Shown here piece after piece: positions 35,501 to 45,764 of a stretch of DNA of 64,000 nt. The notes beneath the pieces are model-generated. The model saw only the letters and a program-made list of their open reading frames with translations, searched no databases and was not told where the DNA came from. A program made the translations under genes and the position numbers. The first letter of the stretch is position 1. The number at the start of each line of letters is the position of its first letter. The DNA comes from Sisyra terminalis (lineage: Eukaryota > Arthropoda > Insecta > Neuroptera > Sisyridae). The stretch spans positions 42,594,001-42,658,000 of the forward strand of contig OY292278.1 of the NCBI GenBank assembly GCA_958496175.1, in the 5' to 3' direction.

Positions 35501-38500
35501 AAATGTAAATACTAATGTCAACAAATAATAAATACCTCAAACTGGTTCCAAATTCCTGAACGACATATTTAAACCTGCCATTCTGTCGTTCTACAAATTT
35601 TGGCCTTCAAGCTTTTACTATGTTATTTCATATCACTAATTGAACATAAACTTAAACTTTTCGTATAAATACAATTTAACAATAATTTTGAAAACAAACC
35701 AACTTTCAAATTTCATTTCATGGTTTCGTTTAAATTCTTTTTTGTATAGGAATAATAGTAAACACATTTAAAAAATAAAGTGTTTTACAAATTTTTACAA
35801 TTGATATGGACTTGATTATATTATTGCAAATATTTTTTATATACTATCAGAAGACCCGATAAAGTTCGTACCACCTAGAATTGAATTGCGAAAATTAATT
35901 GATTTCGATAGTATTGCTACATTTTTAATTATTAAATTACTCACAAAAACAACAATTATTAACAATCAAGTTGATATACATTGTGTTTTACTTATTCAGT
36001 TTACACCTATAAAAAAACCATGTTAAACACCTATTTATGAATTTAAAGACAAATATAGATATTTCTAAAAATATTTTTGTGTTTGTCTTTTTGTGTCCAT
36101 CGAAATTGTATTATTCTTTTGACCAATTAGATCCTAAAGTCACTATTAGTCATGGACTGGAAGCTTATTGGGATTGTTCCTACTTTCTTCAGTACTTCCT
36201 TAAAAATAATATTTATTTTATGCACCAAATGATGTCATTTAAAAACAACTGTTACATTTTTAAATATTGGCCAAGGAGTTTTTAGAATCATTTCCTATCC
36301 CATAAACTAATAAGCGTAATGGATCTGGTGGTGGGACCTATTGGGACAATTTTACTTTTCCAACAGCACAACATAACCCAGTAGATTCACTACTGTATAT
36401 TTACACCCTATTATATTCACAATTTTTTTTTCATTTCCCCCATTGTTGCTGATTACAATAAATATTAAGTTAAATATGAAATTATAAGTAAATGGCAGTA
36501 CTTATAAAAAGTCACAATAAGTCACATAAGAAAAATTTCCATAAGTAAAAGCTGGAATGACAAAAAAAAATAATTTAATCACCGAATAAGCTACAGGAAA
36601 CAAAGTTTTTCATCCTTCGGAAATAAGGCAATAGAAATCAATCATTAATATTCTCTTGAGTAACACTCAACAGGTAGTCTCAGAGGAAACTGAATAGAAT
36701 GTGATGATATGGTTTTTGTGGGTATAAAAACAGATTACGAACCTCATCACTCGTTCAATAAAGGTCAGAGAAAAGCTCGCTTTTTTCATCTGTCATAAAA
36801 AAAACATCAATATTTTTTATAAAGCAATCAATAATTATTCTTCATTTTAATTTTAATTTACTTTTTGAATACATTTATTTTATAATACTTATTTATTCCT
36901 ACCAAAGTCTCAATGAAAACCTGCATTAATTTTAGAGGTTTGTTTAGAATAGTTTTTTAAGAGTCTAGGGGTATACGCCCAGGAAAAATATATTGATAAA
37001 ACCTAAGATATCTGTAGATACTAATAAAATGTACTCTAAGTACCTGGAAGTTTAAAATCTCTACTTGTTTTAGTCCATAAAAATCGAAAAAATATGGGAA
37101 TAACAGAAAACATTTTTTTCTAATAATATACTTAGCCAATTGATTTAATGTTTAATTATGATTTAGAGGTTGACAATATCTGTATTACAAAAAATTAACC
37201 ACTATGAACACTATATAGAATTTTGAAATCTAAAGAAAAATAAATGGATTTCTAGAAATAATTTTATGAAGAAATACTACCTTTTGTAAAGAATATTAAA
37301 ATAAAAATTTCCGCGGTTAATGGCAATCGCTCTCGTTTGAATCTATCTATATAATGAAACAAAGTTGTTACTTAGACTATTTATAGCTTAAGAATAGCTA
37401 GAACGATTTTCTTGATTCATAATTTGTTGGATTCGTCTTCACCTAAAATAACAAAGTAACTATTAAAACATCTTAAAAATTATTTATAAGAAGAGTTCTT
37501 AATTAAATTTTGAAGTTTTTGTATAGTGTAAAATATAATTTTTTTTTTTGTTAATTTAATAAATAAATCTTATTGGAAGAGTATTTAGATAAACAATGCC
37601 GCAACTTAAAAGATCTAATCTTTTTCTGACGTCAATAAAATAAAATCTTTCTTCGCAATATTATTCGTGTCGATATTTAATTTTTGTAGAGTTATGAGCG
37701 AAATAATAATATAATTTTTGAATTTTTAAGAGTATGAAAACCGACAAAAGAGTAGAACTTATTTAATAAATCAGAAACAGTATTAAACAACAAAAAGAAA
37801 ATCGAAATCATCCCAACTATTATGAATACCAGGCCCCAAAGTCATAAAAAGGAATCAGAGGCATTTTGGCATTTCAAAATTTAAAAAAAAAGATCAATTT
37901 ATGTACAAAGAAATAAAAAGTATACCAATTTGATAAAAATTAATTCATCAAATAACTATATATTTTACAATAATAGATGATAAAATTCAGATCTCAGCTT
38001 TTATTAAATAAGAAGACAATTCAGGTTGTTTAAGATCGGTTTTTTTGGACATTGGACTATAGCTAAATGATTATGCTTTTAAAATATAGTACAGAAAGGA
38101 AGAAAATAGTTGCCAGAATAAGATCGGGACATTGTAGTACATTGTACTAATGCCTAAAAGTGAGCTACCTTAAGGGTGGATCACCGTCAGAACGTAAAAA
38201 AAAATGACTTTTTTAAAACTGCTGCCATTTTTTTTAAAGATATTAAAAAACGGTCTTCGACATGTAAAAGTTGAAGTTTTGAGCTATTTTTTTTATTTGC
38301 CCCGATATATCCCCCCCTCTCCCTTTTACAGCGCTTTGAAAAAGGGTCCTCAAAAATGAGGAGGCAAACGGGAGACAAGTTTTCTCGAAAACCGGAAGTC
38401 GGATCATAATTTTCCAAGGAATGTAGGTTTTGGTAATGCGTCCTCTTGGTACTGAATCTCGAAAATCCGAAAAAAGTTTAAAATTCACAAAATGGCACGA

Positions 38501-41500
38501 CTTTGAAAAAAAAGTTAAAAAAACGACCTTTTTTTTGGACCTTTTCTCCTCTCCCACTTTGAGGGGGGGAGGTTTGGCCAATTTCAGAGGTTCAGTACCA
38601 AGAAAACGTGTTGAACTATAACACTCTCCAGTTTCAATTGAATATGTTGGATAGTTTCTGAGAAATCTTGTCTCCCAGTTTTAAAAAGTTGATTTCGAGA
38701 AAAACGCATTTAAAGTTTTTTTAAGATATTTTTTTATGTTATTATCAATTTATGCAATTTTTATCAGTGAAAATACATTAGTCAGCTATTCCAATCCTTT
38801 TTAACACGTTATTCTTGAATGTTATAAGAAGACATTTATGGAAAAAAAAAATCGAAATTTTTTTTTCTGACGGTGGTCCACCCTTAACCATATGTTGAAA
38901 AGTCAAATGATAGAAAAAAAAACAAATTTTCTGTTATAAAAAGTACTGAAGAAAACAGGAACAATCCCAGTAGGTACCCAGTCTTTGATTTAATGTGACT
39001 TTAGGAGTGAATTGGTCAAAAGAACAATACAACTTTAAGGAGCATAAAATTTCTAAAATAAAAATATCTAGAAAAATCTATGTAGATTTTAAAACTTATG
39101 AAAAAGTGAGATTTTATGAATTTTTTATGATGCATATGAGTTCTCATATGTTAAATATCCATATAAGTGTATACAATATATAAAATATATTGCAGTCCAA
39201 TTTATGAAGTATAATTTAACATAATAATATACAAAATCAATACAATAATATACAAATTTAATATAATAATATACAAATTTAATATAATAATATATAAACT
39301 TAATATAATAATATAAAAAAATCATACCTCCAACATAAATTTGAACAGAAGTTCAAACACAAATATTCGTGACGTATTACCCAGATACGTATTTCGATTG
39401 CCAAGCAGTCTTCATCAGTGGTCATCAAGTAGTTTGGATCACTCTCTAACTTCTATGTGATTGCTTGGCAATCGAAATACGTATCTGGGTAATACGTCAC
39501 GAATATTTGTGTTTAAACTTCTGTTCAAATTTATGTTGGAGGTATGATTTTTTTATATTATTATATTAAGTTTATATATTATTATATTAAATTTGTATAT
39601 TATTATATTAAATTTGTATATTATTGTATTGATTTTGTATATTATTATGTTAAAGTATACTACATAAATTGGACTGCAATATATTTTATATATTGTATAC
39701 ACAGTATAACTGTTCAAAGTCAGCGAAAAAATCTTATTTGGATTATCCATATAAGTAAAAGTTTTTCTTTTAATATCTTTAATACTTATTAAAAATACAG
39801 CAATTTTATCGATATCATATATTTTACATAAAGGTAGAACGAAGCTTACCGGGTTTTCTATATTTTTTTTTTATTAAAGCATTATCAATCCTCAAACATT
39901 AAACTTTAAATCAAACGTTTCAATGAATTCTGATATTTTTTTATTCTTCTTTTGACTGAAAATTTCCAGGATTGAAGTATTTTACAATATACTAATATCC
40001 CAAGGCACTTTCTGTTGTATAATTATACTCTATCAATAGCTTTACAACTACCCTTTGACTTATCTTACCGTACATTTTTATACGTATTCTATAGTTACTA
40101 TATCGTTCGTTTACTTCATAAGATGCAAAATAAATATCGTTGACTAGCTTAATAAACATTGGGAGTTGTTTCCTTTGATTCCAGCCTTCAAGCACAATTT
40201 CCTTTGGTATATTCGTTGTGATCTTATTGCAGTTTGAAAATAAACTATACCTACACTAACTTCTATAATGTGTGCATAACCACCAATGCATAAGCAGCCA
40301 TCAAACGTCGACTATGTTTTGTTAACACTTCGATATTAACGTTATAGTTTTATAATTAAAATACTGGCAACATTGGTTTGATAAACTGCAAGGAAATTTG
40401 TAAAACAAACAAGAAAATTATGAATTTTCTATTTGCTTTTGCTATCTTAACTACTATTTGTTCCGGTTTCTTTATAAATCTTTTGATTTATAAATCTTTA
40501 TACATCGCTGTGTTCCATTTATTTCTCTATTGATTCTTTTTTCGTTCTATTTTTAATTAATGTGACCATAGCAAAGAAATCCTTTGCAATCCTTATGTTT
40601 TGATTTTTTTTTCTGTATTCTTCCCTTCAGTGTCGTTTATATCTAGCAAGATTCTTTAAATCGGGGTACAATAAAAAACCAAGATCTCAATTCGATTTTC
40701 TCTTCTTTTCTTAGACATCAGACATGAGTCATTTTTTCAATAAGTATGCTTTTCTTTTTTTTTGCCATATCGATGATAGGTTCTTTTTTTGTAGACTCTT
40801 CTCAAGACTTCCACGTTTCTGAAATGGTCTGAACAATTATAATTTTCTTCATTCTTCTCCAGATCCTTTCTTGTTTAATAAAGTTAATCCAGGTTTATAT
40901 ATATAATATTATAATCCACATATATAATATATGTTACATATTAGACTGATTAAAAAAAATGATGATTTTTTTTTCTTAATTATATCGAAAATATTGTTGG
41001 GAATGACAAAAAAAAAATCCTGTGGAAGTTTAAGCTGTTAATATTAATATTAAAAGGTGCCGCATCGCAAATTTCGATTTTCCATTTAAATAACATGGGA
41101 ACAATATTTTATTGCATTTTGGGATTTTATAGCTCACGTTGGTGACAATATTTCGGGATGACCACGGTATATTCTTGTAGAAAATTGAACGATCTACAAA
41201 AAAGGTGGTCTTACAGGTTTTTGATATATTTATTCCATCAAAATTTATTCGAGGTCAAAGTTGAACTAAAGAGAAATTTTACTATTTTTTCAATTTTTTG
41301 ACGCAACCATCAATTTTATGAGAAAATTTTATAGGACATTTTTTGTAGAACACTTTTTTTTCTATAACTTATATCCATAAAAGTTTTAGGTATTTTTACA
41401 GGTTCTAAATAATAAAAAAAAAGATTTATGTTAAAAATATAATAATTCAGGGAATATAAACAATAAAATTACGAATATTTTCAGTTTAATGCAAATAACT

Positions 41501-44500
41501 TAAGACCTGTGAAAAATATCAAAAACTTTTATAGAGATAAATTATAGAAAAAAAATTGTTCTAAAAAACTTAAAATATTCGTAATTTTATTGTTTATATT
41601 CCCTGAATTATTATATTTTTAACATTAAAATTATTTTTTTTATTACTTAGAACTTGTAAAAAATATCAAAACTTTTATAAAGATAAGTATAGAAAAAAAA
41701 GTGTTCTACAAAAAATGTCCTATAAATTTTTTCTCATAAAATTGATGGTTGCGTCAAAAAATTGAAAAAATATTTAAATTTCTCTTTAGTTCAACTTTGA
41801 CCTCGAATAACTTTTGAAGGAATAAATATATCAAAAACCTGTAAGGTCACCTTTTTTGTAAATCGTTAAATTTTCTATAAGAATATATCTTCGACATTCC
41901 GAAATATTGTCACCAACGTGAGCTATAAAATGCCAAAGTGCAAGAGAATATTGTTCCCATGTTATTTAAATGGAAAATTGAAAATGGAAAATTTGCGATG
42001 CGGCACCTTTTAATATTAATATTAAGAGCTTAAACTTTCACAGATTTTTTTTTGTCATTTCAACAATATTTTCGATATAATTAAGAAGAATAAAAAATTC
42101 ATCATTTCTTTTGAATCAGTCTAATATATTCAATGCTACAAACTGTACACAGCATTTAGTAAATTCTTCCAAAGCTCCAATTTTCCAATCAATAAATGTT
42201 TCTTGATGTTGAAAGCGATTTTTATTGTTGCAAAATGTTCTTAAATTTCACTTATGGATTCTCAATTGTGGCGATGATACTTGTCAAATATTGAAATTTT
42301 CTTAAAATGTCAGCTTTTTCTGGAAATATTTTAGTTTTTTGTTGTTTTCTATTCTGAATAGCTCAATGATGACCTTTTTTCAAATCAAAATAATTCGTTA
42401 GTAGTATATCAAATACTTGTTTTTTTTTTTTTGGAAAAAGTATATACCAATATTTTTGCATATTTTTTACTGTATGTTTCCACTCAAAACATTTAAAGCA
42501 CTTTTTTAAAGTTGTACTGAATAATCTTGGATTGGGAGATGAGTTTTGTGACTTATCATATAGAAGTTACGAAGAAAATTGCTTGGCAATCAAAATACGT
42601 TTTCAAATACTAAAAAGAATACTAGAGCTAGCGATCTTGTATTATATCTCAAAAATATATGATAAAATTAATAATAGTTACTATTGAGTTAAAATCAAAA
42701 AAATTTAAAACGTACATCATTAATTTTAATTATTTAATTATTTTTCGTTCTTTTTTAAAAGAGGAATTTTAGAAACAATGAGTGCAGCCTTAACCCAACG
42801 ATCGTTACACTGGGACATGAGTACACTTTATCCCGGATTGGCCATGAAAGTGGGTCCATCGTTTGGTACCAGTGGTATGCTAGAATTCGTTTTGGACCCA
42901 ACCAAAGAAAGCCACATCCATCATAAAGACGGTTCCACATCAACAGGTTTGTAATTAATCACACAAAATACTAATAAAATCATAAAAAAATATATATTCA
43001 GGGCTAAATCACACTTGGCTTCAATAAATTAGCATACATCAACAGTAATTTAAATAAACATTGGAAAGATAACATGCAAATATTTGTTATGCAAAGAGAT
43101 TTAAATGAGATTAATTATTAATTATTTGCAATTGAAAAAAATCATCATTTCCATGCAGCTATCTTTCGATTAAGTTGTAAATTTATTGGTCTGCCGTTAC
43201 GGTTATTTTTGTTGCAGAAGATTGAAGATAGAGTTAATGACGAAGAAGTTGAAGACTTGGTTTAGAAATCTTTCAAGAATGGTCCATTAAGTTTTATGTT
43301 TTATTCAAAGATGTCGTTTTATTTAGTCAAGTTATACACTCGATTGTGAGAAATATGTTTGTTAGATTAACCGGTAGATAGAGTTGAAGTCGAAGAAGTG
43401 TAACGGTTTTTTTTTTGTCTTTGTCATTATGAATCAGCAATTTGGAAAAGGTAAACGCAAGAAAAAGAAATAAAAACAAACTTAAGTGATGGAAAAATGT
43501 CGGTCATTGTTCGAACTAAATTTCACGGACTATATGAAAAAGACCCTATAGTTAACAATGAAATAGAGGAAACGTTAAGATTTTGCCATAATTATATTTA
43601 TTCGTACTTCCTTGTTTGACAATTTACTATTATAAACTTTTATTATATTTATTTCTTGTTTTCAGCTCGGATTTTGACCAGATCTTTCTTGGTTCCATTT
43701 TTGTTGGGATTTAAGTTTAATGTTGCTACATTAATTCCAATTATATTTGGTGTGTTGGCGTTATTAGCTAAAAAGGCCATTGTTGTAAGCAAATTTGCTT
43801 TGATTATATCCAGTGCGTTGGGGTTGGGGAGTTTACTTCTGGGCAGTCCCGGCGGATATGGCGGAGTTCACCAGGTAAAGTTTACTACGCTCCAAATCCC
43901 ATTGTGCCAAATTATCATATTTTTTTTTCAAAAGTGAGACGTGAGAAATTTGAAGAAAATCATATTTAATTTTTTTCGATTAATGAATACATTTCCTCAG
44001 ACAATGACTTCCATTTTTGGCAAATTTGCATTGTGTTTTATTGTTTATATGACATGAAAATGTTAAATAGTTTTTTAGTCATGCGAAGAAAATAAATGAA
44101 ATGTTTTCATCCACTAACGGTTCATTTCTATTGAATTTATTTGATGAATAAAAGAATGGGAGATTCGAGTGATAAATTTTACTGTAAATAGAGAAAAAAT
44201 CATACGGAAAATCATACGTTTCCCTACAAAAATTTAATGATTTTTTTCTGGTCTAAAAATCCAAAAATGTGTCAGTATTTCTCTTCGAATGCTAAACTAT
44301 CTGTAAAAACCAAAACTTTCGATAATAAATATTTTTTATGGTCAAAAAATAATAATAAAACGGTAAAACTTCTAATCGTAAAAAAACCCGTCATTTTTTT
44401 TGCGCTCCAATCTGATTTACTTTGAAACAAATTAATCAATCTCATGGAATTTCCACAAAAAAACTGACCTTAATTTTTTCTTCATTTTTTACCATGGTGT

Positions 44501-44793
44501 TGTTTTAGTCTTTCGGAGGAGCTCCCAGCTATGGATTTACGTCTTCAGCCCCTTACCACGGATACCGAGACCACCCCTATCCTCAACCGGCGTTTTTCAG
44601 CAATGACTACGAATTAAAACCTCAACCGGACAATTTGTATTCGGAAACGCACTATCGAGGTCAAGTGGGAGTTGAGAACGATGATCCCCTATCACTAGCA
44701 GGACGTCTCGAAAAGCTCTACAATCGCGGAAACGAGGGGAAACACACCGGAAGGAATTTCGCATGGAGTGAATCGGAAAACAAAGCTCTATAA
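32312..44793 (+). CDS. Osiris-family protein, gene 2 (DUF1676), four exons, 321 aa
   Basis: Exons 32312-32598, 42762-42946, 43666-43874 and 44509-44793 join in frame to 321 residues. The signal peptide is hydrophobic residues 4-22. The two-cysteine region is at C36 and C48 (SFVRCVRTGQGG ... MACAG). The middle reads NIVDGVSLIKDEQ and SLHWDMSTLYPGLAMKVGPS with GMLEFVLD. The hydrophobic segment is residues 163-217 (FKFNVATLIPIIFGVLALLA, ALIISSALGLGSLLLG). The tail is Tyr/Pro/Gly-rich (SYGFTSSAPYHGYRDHPYPQ) and ends charged (LAGRLEKLYNRGNEGKH). Family knowledge predicts a secretory-pathway membrane-associated protein of cuticle-forming cells. Unlike gene 1, I find no AQXLAY-type motif in the tail. 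Intron 1 is 10.2 kb. Adjacent same-strand placement with gene 1 fits the Osiris cluster. The paralogue number is not assigned. Confidence 0.92.
32678..33525. mobile_element. TTAA-flanked element (piggyBac- or Sola3-like, non-autonomous), copy 1
   Basis: Exact 20-bp inverted ends GGGGGTATTCTGGTCTAGAA, each directly flanked by TTAA (32674-32677 and 33526-33529). TTAA is the target of piggyBac and Sola3 elements. Inside, the minus strand holds a 69-codon frame (33242-33451) with KEARTARLAEKISQDLNYEK and ending SGIAD. This resembles the tails of insect transposon-associated proteins as I recall them, so it may be captured or residual coding sequence. It sits in intron 1 of Osiris gene 2, 79 bp after the donor. 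Confidence 0.75.
34170..34540 (+). repeat. Dispersed arthropod repeat fragment (AGCTGAACCCGACAGACG)
   Basis: Starts TAGCTGAACCCGACAGACGT followed by TGTCCTGCCAGTC, a start sequence found in high copy in many arthropods. The 3' end is not clear and no coding potential is seen. Class unresolved. Confidence 0.45.
34620..34881. mobile_element. hAT-type MITE, 262 bp
   Basis: Left end CAGAGGTTGTCAAAGGTGGC, right end reverse complement CAGGGGTAGCCAACCCAAAT, the common hAT end pattern. Flanks ATTTAAAT and ATTTCAAG are a 6/8 degenerate duplication. Internal GGCCCGCGGAGTTACGATGC is GC-richer than the intron around it. Non-coding. Confidence 0.6.
35411..35640. repeat. Inverted repeat with about 45-bp arms
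   Basis: ATATGAAATAACATAATAAA with AAGCTTGAAGGCCAAAAT (35412-35450) is mirrored at about 35597-35636, with a 145-bp spacer containing weaker inverted matches. A small MITE is likely. Confidence 0.55.
35641..37975. other. Intron 1 of Osiris gene 2, AT-rich part
   Basis: No exon is supported. GGTATAAAAACAG at about 36721 followed by CTCATCACTCGTTC resembles a TATA/initiator promoter, but no downstream coding exon is evident. An 82-codon frame at 36037 has no recognisable feature. Confidence 0.35.
37976..38045. repeat. Truncated end of the hammerhead-palindrome family
   Basis: GATGATAAAATTCAGATCTC followed by AGCTTTTATTAAATAAGAAG and TTCAGGTTGTTTAAGATCGG matches the left end of the palindrome at 57480-58171 over about 70 bp and then stops. 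Confidence 0.65.
38174..38883. mobile_element. TTAA-flanked element, copy 2
   Basis: Ends GGGTGGATCACCGTCAGAA and (reverse complement of the right end) GGGTGGACCACCGTCAGAA, both flanked by TTAA (38170-38173, 38884-38887). Internally TTTCGAGAAAAACGCATTTA is shared with the TTAA element at 32678, so the two are related although their termini differ. No transposase. Confidence 0.72.
39167..39702. mobile_element. 536-bp palindrome with 244-bp arms and a hammerhead-like core
   Basis: Arms 39167-39410 and 39459-39702 mirror each other nearly perfectly around a 48-nt spacer. Each outer half contains four or five units of a TATTATATTAA-type microrepeat. The inner parts carry CGTGACGTATTACCCAGATA and GCTTGGCAATCGAAATACG. 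The two frames of 66 and 82 codons here are the same repeat read twice. Confidence 0.8.
39389..39418 (-). ncRNA. Hammerhead-ribozyme-like core
   Basis: Minus strand: CTGATGA, A, GACTGC, loop TTG, GCAATC, GAAATACG. Stem II has one mismatch. The right arm keeps an exact stem (GATTGC TTG GCAATC GAAA) but lacks CTGATGA. Only the minus-strand copy has both core strands. Activity untested. Confidence 0.4.
39703..40943. other. Intron 1 of Osiris gene 2, AT-rich part
   Basis: No supported feature. Confidence 0.4.
40944..42121. mobile_element. Palindromic TA-flanked element, 1178 bp
   Basis: Starts GACTGATTAAAA after TA (40942-40943) and ends GAATCAGTC before TA (42122-42123). The arms are about 540 bp with a short centre near 41483-41570 and include GGTGCCGCATCGCAAATTTC, CACGTTGGTGACAATATTTC and ATTCAGGGAATATAAACAAT. 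Almost the whole element could fold into one hairpin. Non-coding. It shares CCCATGTTATTTAAATGG with the element at 7126. Confidence 0.75.
42560..42600 (+). repeat. Relic of the hammerhead-like palindrome core
   Basis: GAAAATTGCTTGGCAATCAAAATACG matches the right-arm core at 39459-39480 except that GAAA has become CAAA and no CTGANGA strand is present. Confidence 0.5.
42762..42946 (+). CDS. Osiris gene 2, exon 2
   Basis: The acceptor is CTTTTTTAAAAG at 42761. An AG ten bases later (42772) would put the frame out of phase with exon 1. With the chosen site CG+A completes Arg96 and the product reads DFRGILETMSAALTQRSLHW. Donor ACAG|GTTTGT, phase 1. Confidence 0.88.
42947..43665. other. Intron 2 of Osiris gene 2
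   Basis: 719 nt, AT-rich, no repeat or gene recognised. Confidence 0.5.
43666..43874 (+). CDS. Osiris gene 2, exon 3
   Basis: Acceptor TTGTTTTCAG; the first two bases complete Ala158. It encodes the long hydrophobic segment. Donor CACCAG|GTAAAG, phase 0. Confidence 0.9.
43875..44508. other. Intron 3 of Osiris gene 2
   Basis: 634 nt, AT-rich. A 62-codon frame inside has no features. Confidence 0.5.
44509..44793 (+). CDS. Osiris gene 2, exon 4
   Basis: Acceptor GTTGTTTTAG; 94 codons and TAA at 44791-44793. The sequence is much less AT-rich than its surroundings, as expected of a coding exon under selection. It is missing from a simple long-ORF listing. Confidence 0.9.
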   Translation, partial: SFGGAPSYGFTSSAPYHGYRDHPYPQPAFFSNDYELKPQPDNLYSETHYRGQVGVENDDPLSLAGRLEKLYNRGNEGKHTGRNFAWSESENKAL

Positions 44794-45289
44794 ATATTTA
44801 TTGCATAATATTCATAAATTTTGTATCTATTTTTATATATATTTAAAATATAAATCTCCAAATAGTAAAACCTATATCTTTTTTATTCATTTCCATTATA
44901 CAACTAATTAAAATACTAAAATATCAATTGATGTTCAACTTAGTTAAAAGAAGTACAAACATAATTAATTATCGTACTCAAGACAAAAAATTACATAGAG
45001 TTACTAAAATAATTAAATTTGAATAACTGTTTCTGATATTTTAACGTTATTTCTATTTCTTTAATCATATTTTTAATTGTTGTTAACCGTCGATTCATAA
45101 CTATTACGGTCTTTAGCGACTTTAAAGCAAATAAAAAACCGTTATCAAGAAATATCGAAAATTTGCTAAATACGAAGATCGAACTCAAAACTTACCAGGA
45201 CTAAGATAATATAAAAGAAGGTATTCCAATCTTACAGTACATTATCGGAAATGAATCAAAATGTAGCGCCACCACAAGTGAGTCTAGAA

Positions 45290-45621
45290 CAGAGTTCCCC
45301 AAACTTTTTTGTGTCGTAGACCCCTTGCCATGTTTTTCCATGTTGGGTAGACCCCCTACATACCTGATATTGATTTCCTGTAAATTTCTAACTGCAGTGA
45401 AGTTTAGTATTAAAACCTTAAAGTAAAAACATAGGTACTTTTATAAATAATGTATATGTCTTGATATTATAAGATAGTATGATGTAAGTAAATAGGTACT
45501 ATCAGTGTATGTGTTGAGATCCACTATCATAGGCCCCCATTTTCATTTCATGGACCCCCAAACTTTTTTTCGCTGACGTAGACCCCTTGCAGGTTGTCAT
45601 AGACCACTTTGGGAATCACTG
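45290..45621. mobile_element. hAT-type MITE, 332 bp, perfect target duplication
   Basis: Ends CAGAGTTCCCCAAACTT and (reverse complement) CAGTGATTCCCAAAGTG, flanked by an exact 8-bp duplication GTCTAGAA (45282-45289, 45622-45629). Internal GTAGACCCCTTGC repeats. Non-coding. It lies about 500 bp downstream of Osiris gene 2. Confidence 0.8.
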
Positions 45622-45764
45622 GTCTAGAATACTAACTAACCGTAACTATGTAATTTATCGCTAACGATTAAAGTTAGTACTCTAGACATACTTGTAGCGG
45701 CGGCACATCTTAACACATTTTCCATTTATGCATTGCAGAATTGAAATACCTTCTTATATATCTT

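Noticed and set aside
39125..39792. Tyr/Ile-rich repeated peptides (YYIKFIYYYIKF)
   Set aside because: Translation of an AT microrepeat in both arms of a palindrome.
39167..42121. Regular inverted repeats as a CRISPR-like array
   Set aside because: Eukaryotic context, no regularly spaced short repeats; they are transposon palindromes.
42755..42943. 62-codon minus-strand frame
   Set aside because: Antisense shadow of Osiris gene 2 exon 2.
42773..42946. Alternative exon 2 start using the AG at 42771-42772
   Set aside because: Out of phase with exon 1; reading on from CG gives a stop before the donor.
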